From assembly GCA_964017155.1 (NCBI GenBank), contig OZ024856.1:12861625-12925624 (forward strand): 64,000 bases of DNA. Reading direction: 5' to 3'. Each line of letters opens with the position of its first letter. Positions within the stretch are counted from its first letter, which is position 1. The stretch comes from Oasisia sp. SBJ-2009 (Eukaryota > Annelida > Polychaeta > Sabellida > Siboglinidae). Position numbers and translations under genes: made by a program. The notes under the pieces are model-generated. The model searched no databases, was not told the origin of the DNA, and was given only the letters and a program-made list of their open reading frames with translations. Shown here piece by piece: positions 22,701-32,843 of this stretch.

Positions 22701-24484
22701 CTGATCGATCGCCAATTCATACAGTGCTATGTATGAGTAGATGTGGGCACACAGGGAGCGCTTGTAGTGGGTACATTTGATAATCTGCCTGGTGGTGACA
22801 GAGCCATACACATCAGCTTCCGTCCAGGCGTTATCTATTCCAGAGTTTTCAATTGATAAACCCAGTGCTCTCAAGGCACACATGACGACGTGTAGCTCAC
22901 CGAGTCTTGGCAACACTTTGCCTTTCAAATCTGGCCTAGCATCCACCAGCTGAACTGCTTTCGCGTAGAGGGCATAGGTTATGACAGTGATGTAATCTTC
23001 TCCAACTGTCAACTCCTTTAACTGATGTGCCTGCTTCATCACTGTTAGCAGAGTTGACCACTCGTGTGCCACTTCAGAGAGTAGGGGCAGGGCACCAACC
23101 TCGGTCAGCGGCTTGCTTGTTGACAGCAAGGAGTTGTAGCCAGCTCAACCTGGAATTTGGCTTGATCTTTCATCCTTCATCCTGGAAAGAGTTGAGGCGA
23201 CAACCCATCCAAGTTGGGTAAGTTGATAGCTATCTGCTACACCAGAGTTGTTGATGCTGAACTCCCTCGCCCGCTTCTGCGATGCAGTTGCTTTTGGCTT
23301 CTCACACGGTAGCATGGCTGTATGGTATGGAGTCACCAAGAGACTCTTTGACTTTGTGTCACCAATGCGTAGAGGGGGTGTGATTGGTTCACCAGGTGCA
23401 TCAGCCTTCTGGTTGATGGCAGTGACTGTCCCATGTGTTGTCACCAGCAGTGTCCTCAGCAAAGTATGTGTTGTACGAGGCAAAGAAAACAAACGTGCCC
23501 TTCTTCAAGAAAGGTGGCACATACAGCCCCTGGAACTGCTTTGTGTTCTCCACTACTACATTGACAAGGGCTGTTTCCATGATCAGGGCACGGCTGTAGG
23601 AAGCACAGTGACCCTGTGCATTGAGGAGATTTCTCAAATTTATTGTTTCCTGTGTCGTGGTGGATGGTCAGGGCCAATCCCAGTACTTGGGGGTTTTCCC
23701 TAGCTTGTTGAAACCGGAATCCAGCACCCTCGTCACTCGGCTTGTACGTGACTTGCCTCTTGGATTTGAAAGCAAACATCAGGTTTTGGCTCAGAGTTAG
23801 TGCACCCCTGTCAACAATAATTGTCCGCACTTTTGTTTTTAATTTCCAAAATAGTGTCATGCATTATATATAGCTCATTATAAGTTGTCCCATTAGATTC
23901 CTTGTCTCTGGAAATTTATGTTTAGACAACAAAATCAAAAGCCTAAGATGCTTAGAAGCCGAGATATTGCAAAATGTGAGCCAAAAATAAACGCCATTTT
24001 TAAAATCCAAGATGGCCGCCATAGAGTGTTTAGAAAAAAATCAGGTTCAGCAGGTTCTGAACTTTCCAAAAATGTATAGTTTTGCAAATCTCCAAAAAAT
24101 TGGAACGAAACATTTAATCTGTACATAGTGAACTGGGCTATAATTATATATCTTCACATACATGCATAAACCATACAGACCTCATATTTTACCCTGTGTC
24201 TCAGGTATTGTTAGCGCATATTCGTTTAGGCGACCTATATAAATAAGGTATTTCAGCTCTGGAATAACGATCCTTTTTTTTCTAGCGTGTGTATGTCTAT
24301 CTATAAAGCACACACTTCACACCCTTGTCTTGTGTAATGAGTGTTTCTCTTCTGGCAGGTCTATGCTCTTGCAAAGGTGGACAACTCTGAGGAAATGGAC
24401 GACATCCTGTTCCGGTTGCCTATGATGAACGTGATGGGCGATAATGTACGCATTTCGTTGAAAGAAGTGACATTCTTGCCGTGA
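16054..24484 (+). CDS. MIase-domain (muconolactone delta-isomerase-like) protein, four exons
   Basis: Proposed exons: 16054-16147 (Kozak-like GCCATGG; donor GTAAAG), 17629-17829 (acceptor GTGACAG; donor GTACAC), 19079-19188 (acceptor TGGAACAG; donor GTGCGG) and 24359-24484 (acceptor TTCTGGCAG; TGA 24482-24484). Phases 1, 1 and 0 agree and give 176 residues. Residues from about 90 to the end (LYWLHIQIEY, GMTQDQLFQAWKQEAEAAL, IMALFKVVGQREVYALAKVD, EEMDDILFRLP, RISLKEVTFLP) have the pattern of the small ferredoxin-like MIase family: initial strand, helix with W and E, LFRLP near the end, final strand. The bacterial enzyme isomerises muconolactone; the animal role is unknown. The N-terminal 90 residues are unrecognised. 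The exon 1 donor is the least certain; AAG/GTTAGG at 16171 would break phase. Intron 3 holds a 4.4-kb transposon. Confidence 0.65.
17269..17332. repeat. (TA)n microsatellite in intron 1
   Basis: Uninterrupted TA dinucleotides of about 64 bp. Confidence 0.95.
18395..18762. repeat. Compound microsatellite (GTGTATGT)n-(GTGTGC)n-(GTTT)n in intron 2
   Basis: About 28 units of an 8-bp GTGTATGT repeat, then about nine GTGTGC units, then GTTT units. It creates spurious long ORFs in every frame on both strands. Confidence 0.95.
19709..19767. repeat. (TA)n microsatellite at transposon insertion point
   Basis: TA tract abutting the left end of the 4.4-kb TIR element; the right end is followed by TAATTATATATC. 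The element probably inserted into TA-rich DNA. Confidence 0.9.
19768..24142 (-). mobile_element. 4.4-kb TIR transposon with XPG/CXC-like gene (Academ-like candidate)
   Basis: Imperfect terminal inverted repeats of roughly 300 bp flank a broken minus-strand gene. Left TIR about 19768-20090 and right TIR about 23850-24142 share, in inverse order, GGAGATTTGCAAAACTA, TATGGCGGCCATCTTGGA and AATATCTCGGCTTCTAAGC. The whole element lies in intron 3 of the MIase-like gene; without it that intron would be about 0.8 kb. Established knowledge: Academ DNA transposons have been described as carrying XPG nuclease and Cys-rich domains. Placing this element there is inference, because no transposase core was identified. 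Confidence 0.65.
20228..23860 (-). pseudogene. Transposon-borne XPG/PIN-nuclease-like + CXC protein, multiply frameshifted
   Basis: Read on the minus strand from 23860 down, overlapping fragments in changing frames form one long protein. The order is a conserved N-terminal segment (LTIHHDTGN, GLYVPPFLKKGTFVFFA), a helical part (PRLGELHVVMCALRALG, CTHYKRSLCAHIYSYIALYE), a central part (RIKYKRLRPRYIADIHALK, YEFTLTTRALF, LPCNDKSKLI), then AVVDGMVLVQKM and FDEVILVFDPYKADYLKS, which resembles the XPG/FEN1 N-region. Next come HEEADTLM and SSDTDVLVLIIA, resembling the acidic XPG-I/PIN residues, then FHAFSGADN. A Cys-rich tail at about 20290-20400 (CKGNCTSNRCSCKSNNLPC) has CXC/tesmin-like spacing. 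This order matches a protein family I recall as widely repeated in invertebrate genomes. At least five frame changes make it non-functional. Assignment of the nuclease fold is from motifs only. Confidence 0.6.
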
Positions 24485-24897
24485 AATTGAAATGTTAGAA
24501 ACACGACGTTATTCCACTAAGTGTATACACGGTATACAAGTAAAGAACGAATACTATGTATGTTATGTATTTTACAGAATCAAAGATGAATGAAAGAAAC
24601 GAATCACATGGTTTGGTTGTACATGATTCACTGCCATTATTCATCAGCCTTCAAAGATTCTTCGTCTAGATTAAAGCAATTTTAGTCAGTTAGAAGAAAG
24701 ATCATATCCCAGATACATAGGCCTACATAATACATATACATTATTTCGCATTAGTCATCATTGCATACTCTGGTTTCTAGATAATAGTGGCGCAATATAT
24801 CCTAGACTGAAGACTACTTGAGCGGTATAGACCATGGCCTCTTTCATTTGCACTGACACGTTAATTATACTAAATACACGCATGTCCGATGGCAGCT

Positions 24898-25318
<421 letters not shown>

Positions 25319-25331
25319 CACACACATTTCC

Positions 25332-25574
25332 GACGTCTGCAACCATTCAAATGGACGTTGCGGAAAACTATGCTTGCTGCATGAACGAGTAGATCCAAAT
25401 TGCCTACTTCGACCGCCAATAGGTAACACTTCACTAGATGGTGGTACATTTGAGGTATCCGGACTCGCACGAATTGAGACAAAAGTCACACATTGTTGTA
25501 TTGGAGGATCGAAGCCACAACGGCGTAGCAGGGTATACTTAATCAAAGTTGTGCTGACATTTGTGAAGATATAA
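25332..25574 (+). CDS. Gene X terminal exon, intact copy (block B)
   Basis: An open frame of about 80 codons starting [18 protein letters not shown] and ending TFVKI then TAA at 25572-25574. It aligns codon for codon with the window-start copy until that copy's frameshift. Eight cysteines in 80 residues and a basic C-terminal half ([15 protein letters not shown]) suggest a small folded domain, possibly disulfide-bonded. The upstream exons are lost in this block and the exon is preceded by (TA)n, so whether it is expressed is doubtful. I recognise no family. Confidence 0.4.
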   Translation, partial: DVCNHSNGRCGKLCLLHERVDPNCLLRPPIGNTSLDGGTFEVSGLARIETKVTHCCIGGSKPQRRSRVYLIKVVLTFVKI

Positions 25575-25726
25575 CTTCCACAAATAGAAGAGGTGCACTA
25601 TCTGACAGACAGTCCGACATCACAGCATCGTAAACGCACGATACTTTTCCTTGTTGAGCACCACAGTTCGAGCTATCATGCCATGGGCACGGCAAAGCGC
25701 CATGTGATGGAGACACTGGCAATGTT

Positions 25727-25950
25727 TCACAAAGAACAGTAAATGAATGGAACAGATTATCGGCTGATTGTGTAAGTGCTAGTAGTGTTAATATGTTCAA
25801 AAATAAAATTGACATGTACCTAAGAAGGGCGGGGTACATTTAGATAGATAGGTTGGACTCTCGATAAGCCAAAGGGCTTCCTTGTCCACCTGCCATCTTG
25901 AGTTGATTCTCTAGGTGGCAATCTTGTTAAATCTTGTTAAATCTTGTTAA
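25727..25950 (+). mobile_element. CR1-type LINE 3'-end fragment with short tail repeats
   Basis: Relative to block A (392-405), about 220 bases are inserted between GGCAATG and TGCTAAGAG. The insert encodes the end of a non-LTR ORF2 (VNEWNRLSADCVSASSVNMF, followed by a stop at about 25840) and ends in three ATCTTGTTAA repeats, as CR1-like elements end in short tandem 3' repeats. It is strongly 5'-truncated. Confidence 0.65.
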
Positions 25951-26579
25951 ATGCTAAGAGAAGTTACGAGATCATAATGTACACAGGAATTCTTCACTTC
26001 GGTACAAACAGCCAACTGTGTCACCCACCACATCTGTGTCAGTATGTAGGACACAACCCATGTTCGTGATGAGATGGCAGATTGGGAGACGCGTGCTTAC
26101 AGAAGCTACGGTGAGTCCACTCAATCACGAGGAAGGCAAACCAACAGGTAGTGCATGGTCCTAGAAACATGTTTCGAAGAGTGCTACTTGAAGGCCCGTC
26201 ACCAGTTTGTGCCCCGTTGTCAGGGTTGGTCATCCTGGCCTCTACACCACCACCGATCGGTTACAGAAGCTCCGGTTCCATCCGGGTAGTGCCGTAGAAT
26301 GACAGTCGTCACGTGCTCGGCTGTTGTCGCACCCGACCCGTACAATATGTTGCATTAGCGCACGTTGTCTTCAGTTCGCCGCATTCGCTATTTTCTGGCG
26401 TAATATAGCGTACGCACCCAATCGCCATATAAAATAGTAAATATATAGGTAATTCATACCTATATTAAACAATAAACCGACTATATATTTCTATATCCGA
26501 TTAACGATAATTATAATCAAACTATAATCACGTGTCTGCGCATCTAAATCGCCACAGATAAACAGCTCTGAAAACGGTA

Positions 26580-26868
26580 GTGTATGTCAATCACACTATA
26601 ATGACATGCAGCCTCACTTGGTGAAACCAAACAACGCTGTTTTACTTTTGTGGGAAACATATAGGTGACTCAACTAAGCCAATGGCTCAACTAACACTGC
26701 CTACCCCTATTGATAGAACGCTCACACGTGGCTCCATCTGGCGGAGTCAGGTTAATCAAGGTTGCTTACAAACAGTGGCGCTTGCGAAGTCGCAAGCTTA
26801 CTAACTTGTGTAATTTTGTGAATACTGCCTTCTCGTGTGTTGCTCAAAGCTTGTTTTATGTTGTAAGT
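26580..26868 (+). other. Candidate non-coding first exon with GTAAGT donor (block B)
   Basis: Counterpart of 600-940, ending at donor GTAAGT 26863-26868. Relative to A it has a few small indels (for example extra bases around 26755 and 26805). No conserved ORF. Inferred to be spliced to the acceptor at 32451-32452. Confidence 0.4.
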
Positions 26869-27179
26869 AACTAGGAACTACACTAGCGCACGTAGGATGT
26901 TTAAATTTGTTGATTGTTTTAAATATTCGGGTACTGTTGCGGGCGATAATTGAGTGTCAAACTCATATTTTGGGTTGTCTGGTTTCTTGTATTTGTACGC
27001 CTTGCCATTTTCCAGAGCAGCTCTAGGAATAATGAGTATATAAACATGGAGGCTGCTATTTCTACAACAGCTCTGGATATTAGCGCGATTCTAACCGTTA
27101 TTTCCTGAACAGACCAGTAAACAAATCATAAATGAGACTGAGTACGTAATGTTTGGAGATACATGCGCTGGGCCCCTTT

Positions 27180-27877
27180 TTTATAGTCGCAATGCCCCAC
27201 TGCCTCAATGCCCCTACTGCCTAGTCGCAATGCCCCAACCGCGAGGTCGCAATGCTCCACTTTTGGTCGGAATGCCTCAGTGATTTTATTTTTATCAAAA
27301 CATGTTAAAACATAATATTTTATTATTGTCAAACTTATGTATATAATATATAATACAATAATAGACATTACAACCTTACATAAGTAAATGTATAATGAAT
27401 AAAAAATACGTTTCGTTGATTATCTGGACTGTACATTATTGAAAGTATAACTGAATTTATGTTTTGTCTCTATGTTGATTTAAAAAAAGTAATTGTCACT
27501 TTTTAATTCACTTTTGTTTTCTCTCTCTATATATATATATATATATTGCCGCACGAAACAAGTACAACTGGAACGCATTTAATAATGTAACAAAAAAGAT
27601 GTTAGTATTATAAAATATGTTTTATATATATATATATATATTGCCGCACAAAACAAGTACAACTGGAACGCATTCAGTAATGTAACAAACAAAGTTAGTA
27701 TTATAAAATATGTTATATAATTATATATATTGCCGCACGAAACAAGTACAACTGGAACGCATTCAATAATGTAACAAAAAGATGTTAGTATTGTAAAATA
27801 TGTTATATATATATATATTGCCGCACGAAACAAGTACAACTGGAACGCATTCAGTAATTATTTTTAGTATTATATAA

Positions 27878-27930
<53 letters not shown>

Positions 27931-28060
27931 CTGACTACCAAGAAAGTGGGGCCTTCCGTCCAAAAGTGGAGCATTGCGACTTTGCGGTTGGGGTATTGCG
28001 ACTTTGAGATTGGGGCATGGCGACTGGGGCATTCAGGTAGTGGGGCATTCCGATGAGCCT
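27180..28060. mobile_element. TIR element with GTCGCAATGCCCCA repeats
   Basis: The left end (about 27180-27290) and right end (about 27940-28057) are inverted repeats built from several variants of AGTCGCAATGCCCCA and sharing GCAATGCTCCACTTTTGG. The interior carries a four-unit tandem repeat. No coding sequence. It is absent from block A at the matching position. Confidence 0.6.
27540..27890. repeat. Four tandem units of about 90 bp
   Basis: Units begin at about 27545, 27639, 27727 and 27817 with ATTGCCGCAC (A/G)AAACAAGTACAACTGG and end in TATAAAATATGTTATATA. The small minus-strand ORFs over them are repeat artefacts. Confidence 0.85.
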
Positions 28061-29312
28061 AAAATTTGTTTAGCCAATTTGGCTAAAGGTCAGAAATTTC
28101 TTTAGCTAAATGAGATTTCTTTTAGCCATTTTTTAGGTCGAAACATAATGTAATATATAGAATGCTATACATTATTCACTACAAAACACGTAATTATTAT
28201 TACCATTGACAATACGATTAGCATATAAAACAAACACCCTAAATAATCTAAAAGAACATTTTTAACTAAACAAAAAATCTGAACAACAATTGAGAATTTT
28301 GCAAATACCCAAAATAAATTAATGGGACATCTTTCATCTATAGAATATAACATTTTATAACAAGGTCTTACAATTTAGAAAAATCTACTCTACTTTTGTT
28401 GCCATGCAGAGATTCAAACAGTGCAGTGTTGTAACTATTTAGCTTACTTAAAATCACATCCCAGACCTGGGCTTCACAATAAGTGACAACAGACTGTAGA
28501 GTTATTCAGTATTGAAATCAGTAAGCATGGTTAAAAAGATAACTATGAGTTTGCGCTATATTTCATGATGAGCTAACAGTGAATGGAAGAAACATGCGAT
28601 ATTATTTTATTATTATTATTACAAGCATTTATAAAGCGCCATATCTCCGGACACATTACAATAAAATGTACATAGAATCATACAAAAGAGATCTAAAAAT
28701 GTACAGCAGGGTATATATACATACTTCCAACCAGTGGAAAAATTCAGTGTTGCTTTTGGGCTTAACAGTCAATGTACTGTTTGCAACAGTGAACACCAGA
28801 ACCTAAAAAGTGCAATTGTAGTAAATCAATAAAACACAAAGTTATACTTGCTGTTGTTCCATTTAAAGGCAGATTAATGCAGCAATTAAACAAATACTGC
28901 TTCTTAACTTAACCATAAGATGACGTGAAGGAATGAAGGAATAGGACCAAGCAGAGTCACTCAAGCTGTTGTAGGTAATACTAGGTATGTGGGAGAGTCA
29001 GGAAGAGGCGACCTGTTGTTGCCATCTGCAAACCTAGGCAGCCCAAATGGGGAAGACCTGCCAGTTAGAATCTGCTCTGATTAAGGGGTAAATTAAGAAA
29101 TAACCCGTTGTTGAACACCTGAAAAAAATCATTAATATGTACTACTGAAGCTGCTACATAGGCTATACCAGGTAGTCATGATGTTTGTGGCATGTTAAAT
29201 GTGTTGAATAAAATTATTGAGTTACATTATGACTTAAACAGGCATTTTTGGCTTGGCCCTCACTTTTTGTGTCGGACTCCTAGATTTAATGTTTTTAGGC
29301 TAAATGCTAACC

Positions 29313-29318
<6 letters not shown>
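28060..29318. other. Non-coding block B sequence with a SINE-like insertion
   Basis: About 28440-29090 aligns with 1600-2150 in block A. Bases 28601-28729 are extra here: a TTATT-rich start followed by ATTTATAAAGCGCCATATC, a word typical of SINE/LINE tails. No gene is seen. Confidence 0.45.

Positions 29319-29390
<72 letters not shown>
29319..29390. repeat. (TA)n microsatellite
   Basis: About 70 bp of TA immediately left of the young LTR element; (TA)n continues right of it (31726-31750), so the element inserted within this tract. Confidence 0.95.
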
Positions 29391-29391
<1 letters not shown>

Positions 29392-29768
29392 TGTCATGGA
29401 CAGCCATGACGGTGTTTGGGTATTTTGGCTGATTAATGGTGTTTGGATAGTGGTGGCACCATCTGTTGGTTAAATAGGTGGTTGATTGGTGGTAATCAAC
29501 CGTGGAGGGCGCTGTTGTTTTATTAGCTGTGCGGGAGCGGGATTTGGTTCGCGCGGGAAGGATTGGGACTTGAATTGCCGCTGTGAAAGCGTGCACACGT
29601 GTTTTCAAGTATGATAGAATGCCAGCTTGATTTTACCTGAAGAATTACCCAGTTATGTGCCTGTGATGTACATTGTATCCTGACGCCGATTGTGGGCAGG
29701 GTCTTCTTCTTCTGTGTAAATAAAGATTTGTGATACGGGAATCCAACGTTTCGAGCCCATCCTTGACA
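29392..29768 (+). repeat. 5' LTR
   Basis: 377 bp; contains AATAAA near 29719 and a possible TTAAATA at 29470. Near-identical to the 3' LTR. Confidence 0.9.
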
Positions 29769-29853
29769 AATGGTGTCCGGAAGTGGGATCGCCCAGCAAA
29801 AAGAAATCAGAAGACCCTGCTGCACAGTCGTGTAGGTTATACAGACTACCAGT

Positions 29854-30804
29854 ATGACGGACGAGGAAATTGCGGCGTTATTGGCAAAGTCCCATGCTGC
29901 GTTAGTGGCAGTGTTTATGGAGGCTCTACAGATCGATTGGGCCCCACCTGCTCCAACAGAGAGACCGGTGGTGGAGCGGTGCGAGGTTGTGAGACGAGAG
30001 GTTGCGATGTGTGAGGAGATGGTGGGAATGGAGTGTGAGGTGGTAGAGCGGTGCGAGGTGGTGCGACGAGAGGTTGCGACGTGTCAGGTGGTGGTGAGAC
30101 CAAAGATGGCGACGTGTCAGGTGGTGGTGAGACCAGAGGTGGCGACGTGTCGGGTGGTGGTGAGACCAGAGGTGGCGACGTGTCGGGTGGTGGTGAGACC
30201 AGAGGTGGCGACGTGTCGGGTGGTGGTGAGACCAGATGTGGCGACGTGTCAGGTGGTGGTGAGACCAGGTGAGGGCAGCGAGTCGTTTGCTAGAGTGGTG
30301 AGTCTGGTGGGTGACACTGGTGAGGGCAGCGAGTCGGTTACTAGGGTGGTGAGTCTGGTGGGTGACACTGGTGAGGGCAGCGAGTCGGTTACTAGGGTGG
30401 TGAGTCTGGTGGGTGACACTGGTGAGGGCAGCGAGTCGGTTGCTAGAGTGGTGAGTCTGGTGGGTGACACTGGTGAGGGCAGCGAGTCGGTTGCTAGAGT
30501 GGTGAGTCTGGTGGGTGACACTGGTGAGGGCAGCGAGTCGGTTGCTAGAGTGGTGAGTCTGGTGGGTGACACTGGTGAGGGCAGCGAGTCGGTTGCTAGA
30601 GTGGTGAGTCTGGTGGGTGACACTGGTGAGGGCAGCGAGTCGGTTGCTAGGGTGGTGAGTCTGGATGTAGAGGTGGAGAGATGCAGAAAACATCTGCACT
30701 GGCTGCGGCCACCTAATTTGGTTGGCATGGAGGCCAACGCTTACTGTAGGGGTACTGTGTATGCTAGGTCTCTGGCATTGTACGCTAGTATTTGTTTGGG
30801 GTAG
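29854..30804 (+). CDS. Repeat-rich ORF of the young LTR element
   Basis: 316-residue frame with an ATG (MTDEEIAALLAKSHAALVAV) 83 bases after the primer-binding site, where gag would start. Residues 1-35 may be a gag-like remnant. Residues about 70-140 are six 11-residue repeats of the type VVVRPEVATCR. Residues about 140-275 are eight 17-residue repeats (GEGSESVARVVSLVGDT) with rare changes. A short tail ends VYARSLALYASICLG. No known domain is seen. The antisense strand is also open over the repeats. The frame and near-identical LTRs suggest it was intact at insertion; whether the protein is made is unknown. Confidence 0.55.
   Translation: MTDEEIAALLAKSHAALVAVFMEALQIDWAPPAPTERPVVERCEVVRREVAMCEEMVGMECEVVERCEVVRREVATCQVVVRPKMATCQVVVRPEVATCRVVVRPEVATCRVVVRPEVATCRVVVRPDVATCQVVVRPGEGSESFARVVSLVGDTGEGSESVTRVVSLVGDTGEGSESVTRVVSLVGDTGEGSESVARVVSLVGDTGEGSESVARVVSLVGDTGEGSESVARVVSLVGDTGEGSESVARVVSLVGDTGEGSESVARVVSLDVEVERCRKHLHWLRPPNLVGMEANAYCRGTVYARSLALYASICLG
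30066..30266. repeat. 33-bp coding tandem repeat (about 6 units)
   Basis: Unit GACGTGTCGGGTGGTGGTGA plus 13 bases, in frame with the ORF. Confidence 0.85.
30270..30662. repeat. 51-bp coding tandem repeat (about 8 units)
   Basis: Unit GAGGGCAGCGAGTCGGTTGC plus 31 bases, in frame, with one to three differences between units. Confidence 0.9.
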
Positions 30805-30895
30805 CTTGCCTGCACGAGCGGGACGGGGGTGACCCACTACCAGGTCTGAGTGAGAGTAGCTTGCCTGCACGAGCGGGATGGGGGTGACCCACTAC
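30802..30895. repeat. Direct repeat in the LTR element interior
   Basis: GTAGCTTGCCTGCACGAGCG and the following 20 bases occur twice, 54 bp apart. A second pair, TGTTTGCTCCA(T/G)GTGGAGACGG, lies at 31070 and 31187. Confidence 0.8.
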
Positions 30896-31348
30896 TTTTG
30901 ACTGCAATGTGTTGCTTGTAAGGCATTGGTCCCAGGCTAAGGTAAATTGACACAATAATAGTTGTGGCAATGGGTGTCACCTCACTGAGGAGTGCTGGCT
31001 GAGATATGGTCATGGGGAATTATACTTCTATTTGCAGGTGGGGTGAAAATGGTTATGATGGTTATGATGTTTGCTCCATGTGGAGACGGGTCGCCCGCGT
31101 CATTTAGCATGTTTAATTTTGCTATGTTGTTAATTTTGGTTTAGACCTTATGTAATTTATATTCAATGCTATGAAAGTATAATGGTGTTTGCTCCAGGTG
31201 GAGACGGGGGTTGCCCGCACCAACCAGTGAGTGTAATCATGTGTACTGCTGTCTTTTTATTTTTACTGTGTCTATTGTGAGACCTTAGGTACACAAGTGT
31301 TTGGTAGTGGTGTAATCCGTGGGCGGATACAAACAAAACTGGGGCAGA

Positions 31349-31725
31349 TGTCATGGACAGCCATGACGGTGTTTGGGTATTTTGGCTGATTAATGGTGTT
31401 TGGATAGTGGTGGCACCATCTGTTGGTTAAATAGGTGGTTGATTGGTGGTAATCAACCGTGGAGGGCGCTGTTGTTTTATTAGCTGTGCGGGAGCGGGAT
31501 TTGGTTCGCGCGGGAAGGATTGGGACTTGAATTGCCGCTGTGAAAGCGTGCACACGTGTTTTCAAGTATGATAGAATGCCAGCTTGATTTTACCTGAAGA
31601 ATTACCCAGTTATGTGCCTGTGATGTACATTGTATCCTGACGCCGATTGTGGGCAGGGTCTTCTTCTTCTGTGTAAATAAAGATTTGTGATACGGGAATC
31701 CAACGTTTCGAGTCCATCCTTGACA
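31349..31725 (+). repeat. 3' LTR
   Basis: 377 bp, same ends and length as the 5' LTR; followed by (TA)n. Confidence 0.9.
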
Positions 31726-31744
31726 TATATATATATATATATAT

Positions 31745-32340
31745 ATATATCAAATAGTTAAGATAAATGATATTGTCTCTAAAATATTAAGACAGCTGTG
31801 TAAATTAAAAAGTTAAACATTATAATTATTGTATAATATAAAATACAGAAATAAAATAAAGAATTATAAATTATAATTGGACAGGTTGCCTAGCGTAATC
31901 AATGAAGTCACTGCATGGTGACATTTGGCCGGAAGAAAGGACTGTCATGGATTACATATAAATGTACTTGTATATTATCTTCCTGGGTTTTTGACATAGA
32001 CAAGTTTATCTATATTACTATTATAATTATTGTCTTTATTCTAAATCCCAAGAATGATTGCCAGTCGCACGTTTTGATGGACACATGGATGTTAACTATT
32101 AAGCTAGTTTACAAATTTGAAAATGTGTGATGACCTTAAATGGACTACAAACACACATGCGATACCATTTACACACACTTTCAAGGCATAACTAACAATA
32201 TCTATGGTTTTGGAAGACTTTTTTTGTTCCACCACCCATCCACCCACATTACTACCCGTCCATATTCGTTTTTACCCGTCCAAATGACGGGTGGACGGGT
32301 CTTAACTAGCATATGTACAATAATGTTTTGACAGTGGCAT
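31745..32340. other. Non-coding block B sequence
   Basis: Aligns with 2490-3040 of block A and then jumps to the counterpart of 4657. No gene seen. Confidence 0.5.
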
Positions 32341-32349
32341 ATTGGTATT

Positions 32350-32361
32350 GGTGTGTCTGTG

Positions 32362-32393
<32 letters not shown>

Positions 32394-32394
32394 T
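32350..32394. repeat. (GTGC)n microsatellite
   Basis: Shorter counterpart of 4700-4779. Confidence 0.9.
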
Positions 32395-32443
32395 ATGGTC
32401 CGCTAAATGACTGGACCATGCATATTCTGTATGTAGTTATTGT

Positions 32444-32453
32444 TTGTTTCAGG
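32444..32453 (+). promoter_or_regulatory. Conserved splice acceptor upstream of zinc-finger gene B
   Basis: TTGTTTCAG/GGCAGTGAA with AG at 32451-32452; identical core to block A 4826-4834. Confidence 0.4.
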
Positions 32454-32499
32454 GCAGTGAATGACTTCTGATGTGACACGTGTCTACTCTCCCCCCTGA

Positions 32500-32757
32500 G
32501 GTTGGTGACACGTGCGGCAGGTCGTCGTGGTGACATGTGCGGCAGGTCGTCGTGGTGACACGTGCGGCAGGTCGTCGTGGTGACACGTGCGGCAGGTCGT
32601 CGTGGTGACACGTGCGGCAGGTCGTCGTGGTGACACGTGCGGCAGGTCGTCGTGGTGACACGTGCAGCAGGTCGTCGTGGTGACACGTGCGGCAGGTCGT
32701 CGTGGTGACACTTGCGGCAGGTCGTCGTGGTGACACGTGCAGCAGGTCGTCGTGTGG
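32500..32757. repeat. 25-bp CACGTG minisatellite (about 10 copies)
   Basis: Unit GTGACACGTGCGGCAGGTCG plus TCGTG. More homogeneous and about half as long as the block A array. It ends about 85 bp before ATG 32844. Confidence 0.9.
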
Positions 32758-32843
32758 ATACATTATATATTGTGGTGTGGTTCATGAACTGACACACCTG
32801 AGCGAGTAGAAAATAGTTGGCTTGTTTAAACATCCGTTTAAAA

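Larger units (their letters stand above)
29392..31725 (+). mobile_element. Young non-autonomous LTR retrotransposon (2334 bp)
   Basis: Two 377-bp LTRs (29392-29768 and 31349-31725) begin TGTCATGG and end CCTTGACA. By eye they differ at a single base (GAGCCC against GAGTCC). The primer-binding site TGGTGTCCGGAAGTGGG starts at 29771, and a purine-rich AAAACTGGGGCAGA precedes the 3' LTR. The interior (about 1.6 kb) has no protease, RT or integrase, only a repeat-filled ORF. Target duplication cannot be resolved in (TA)n. Confidence 0.9.

Noticed and set aside
20446..23703. Plus-strand ORFs within the intronic transposon (for example 20722-21171 and 23248-23703)
   Set aside because: Shadows of the minus-strand pseudogene, whose fragments carry coherent family motifs.
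29926..30870. 314- and 162-codon antisense ORFs in the LTR element
   Set aside because: Antisense of the 33- and 51-bp coding repeats. The sense ORF has an ATG placed after the primer-binding site.
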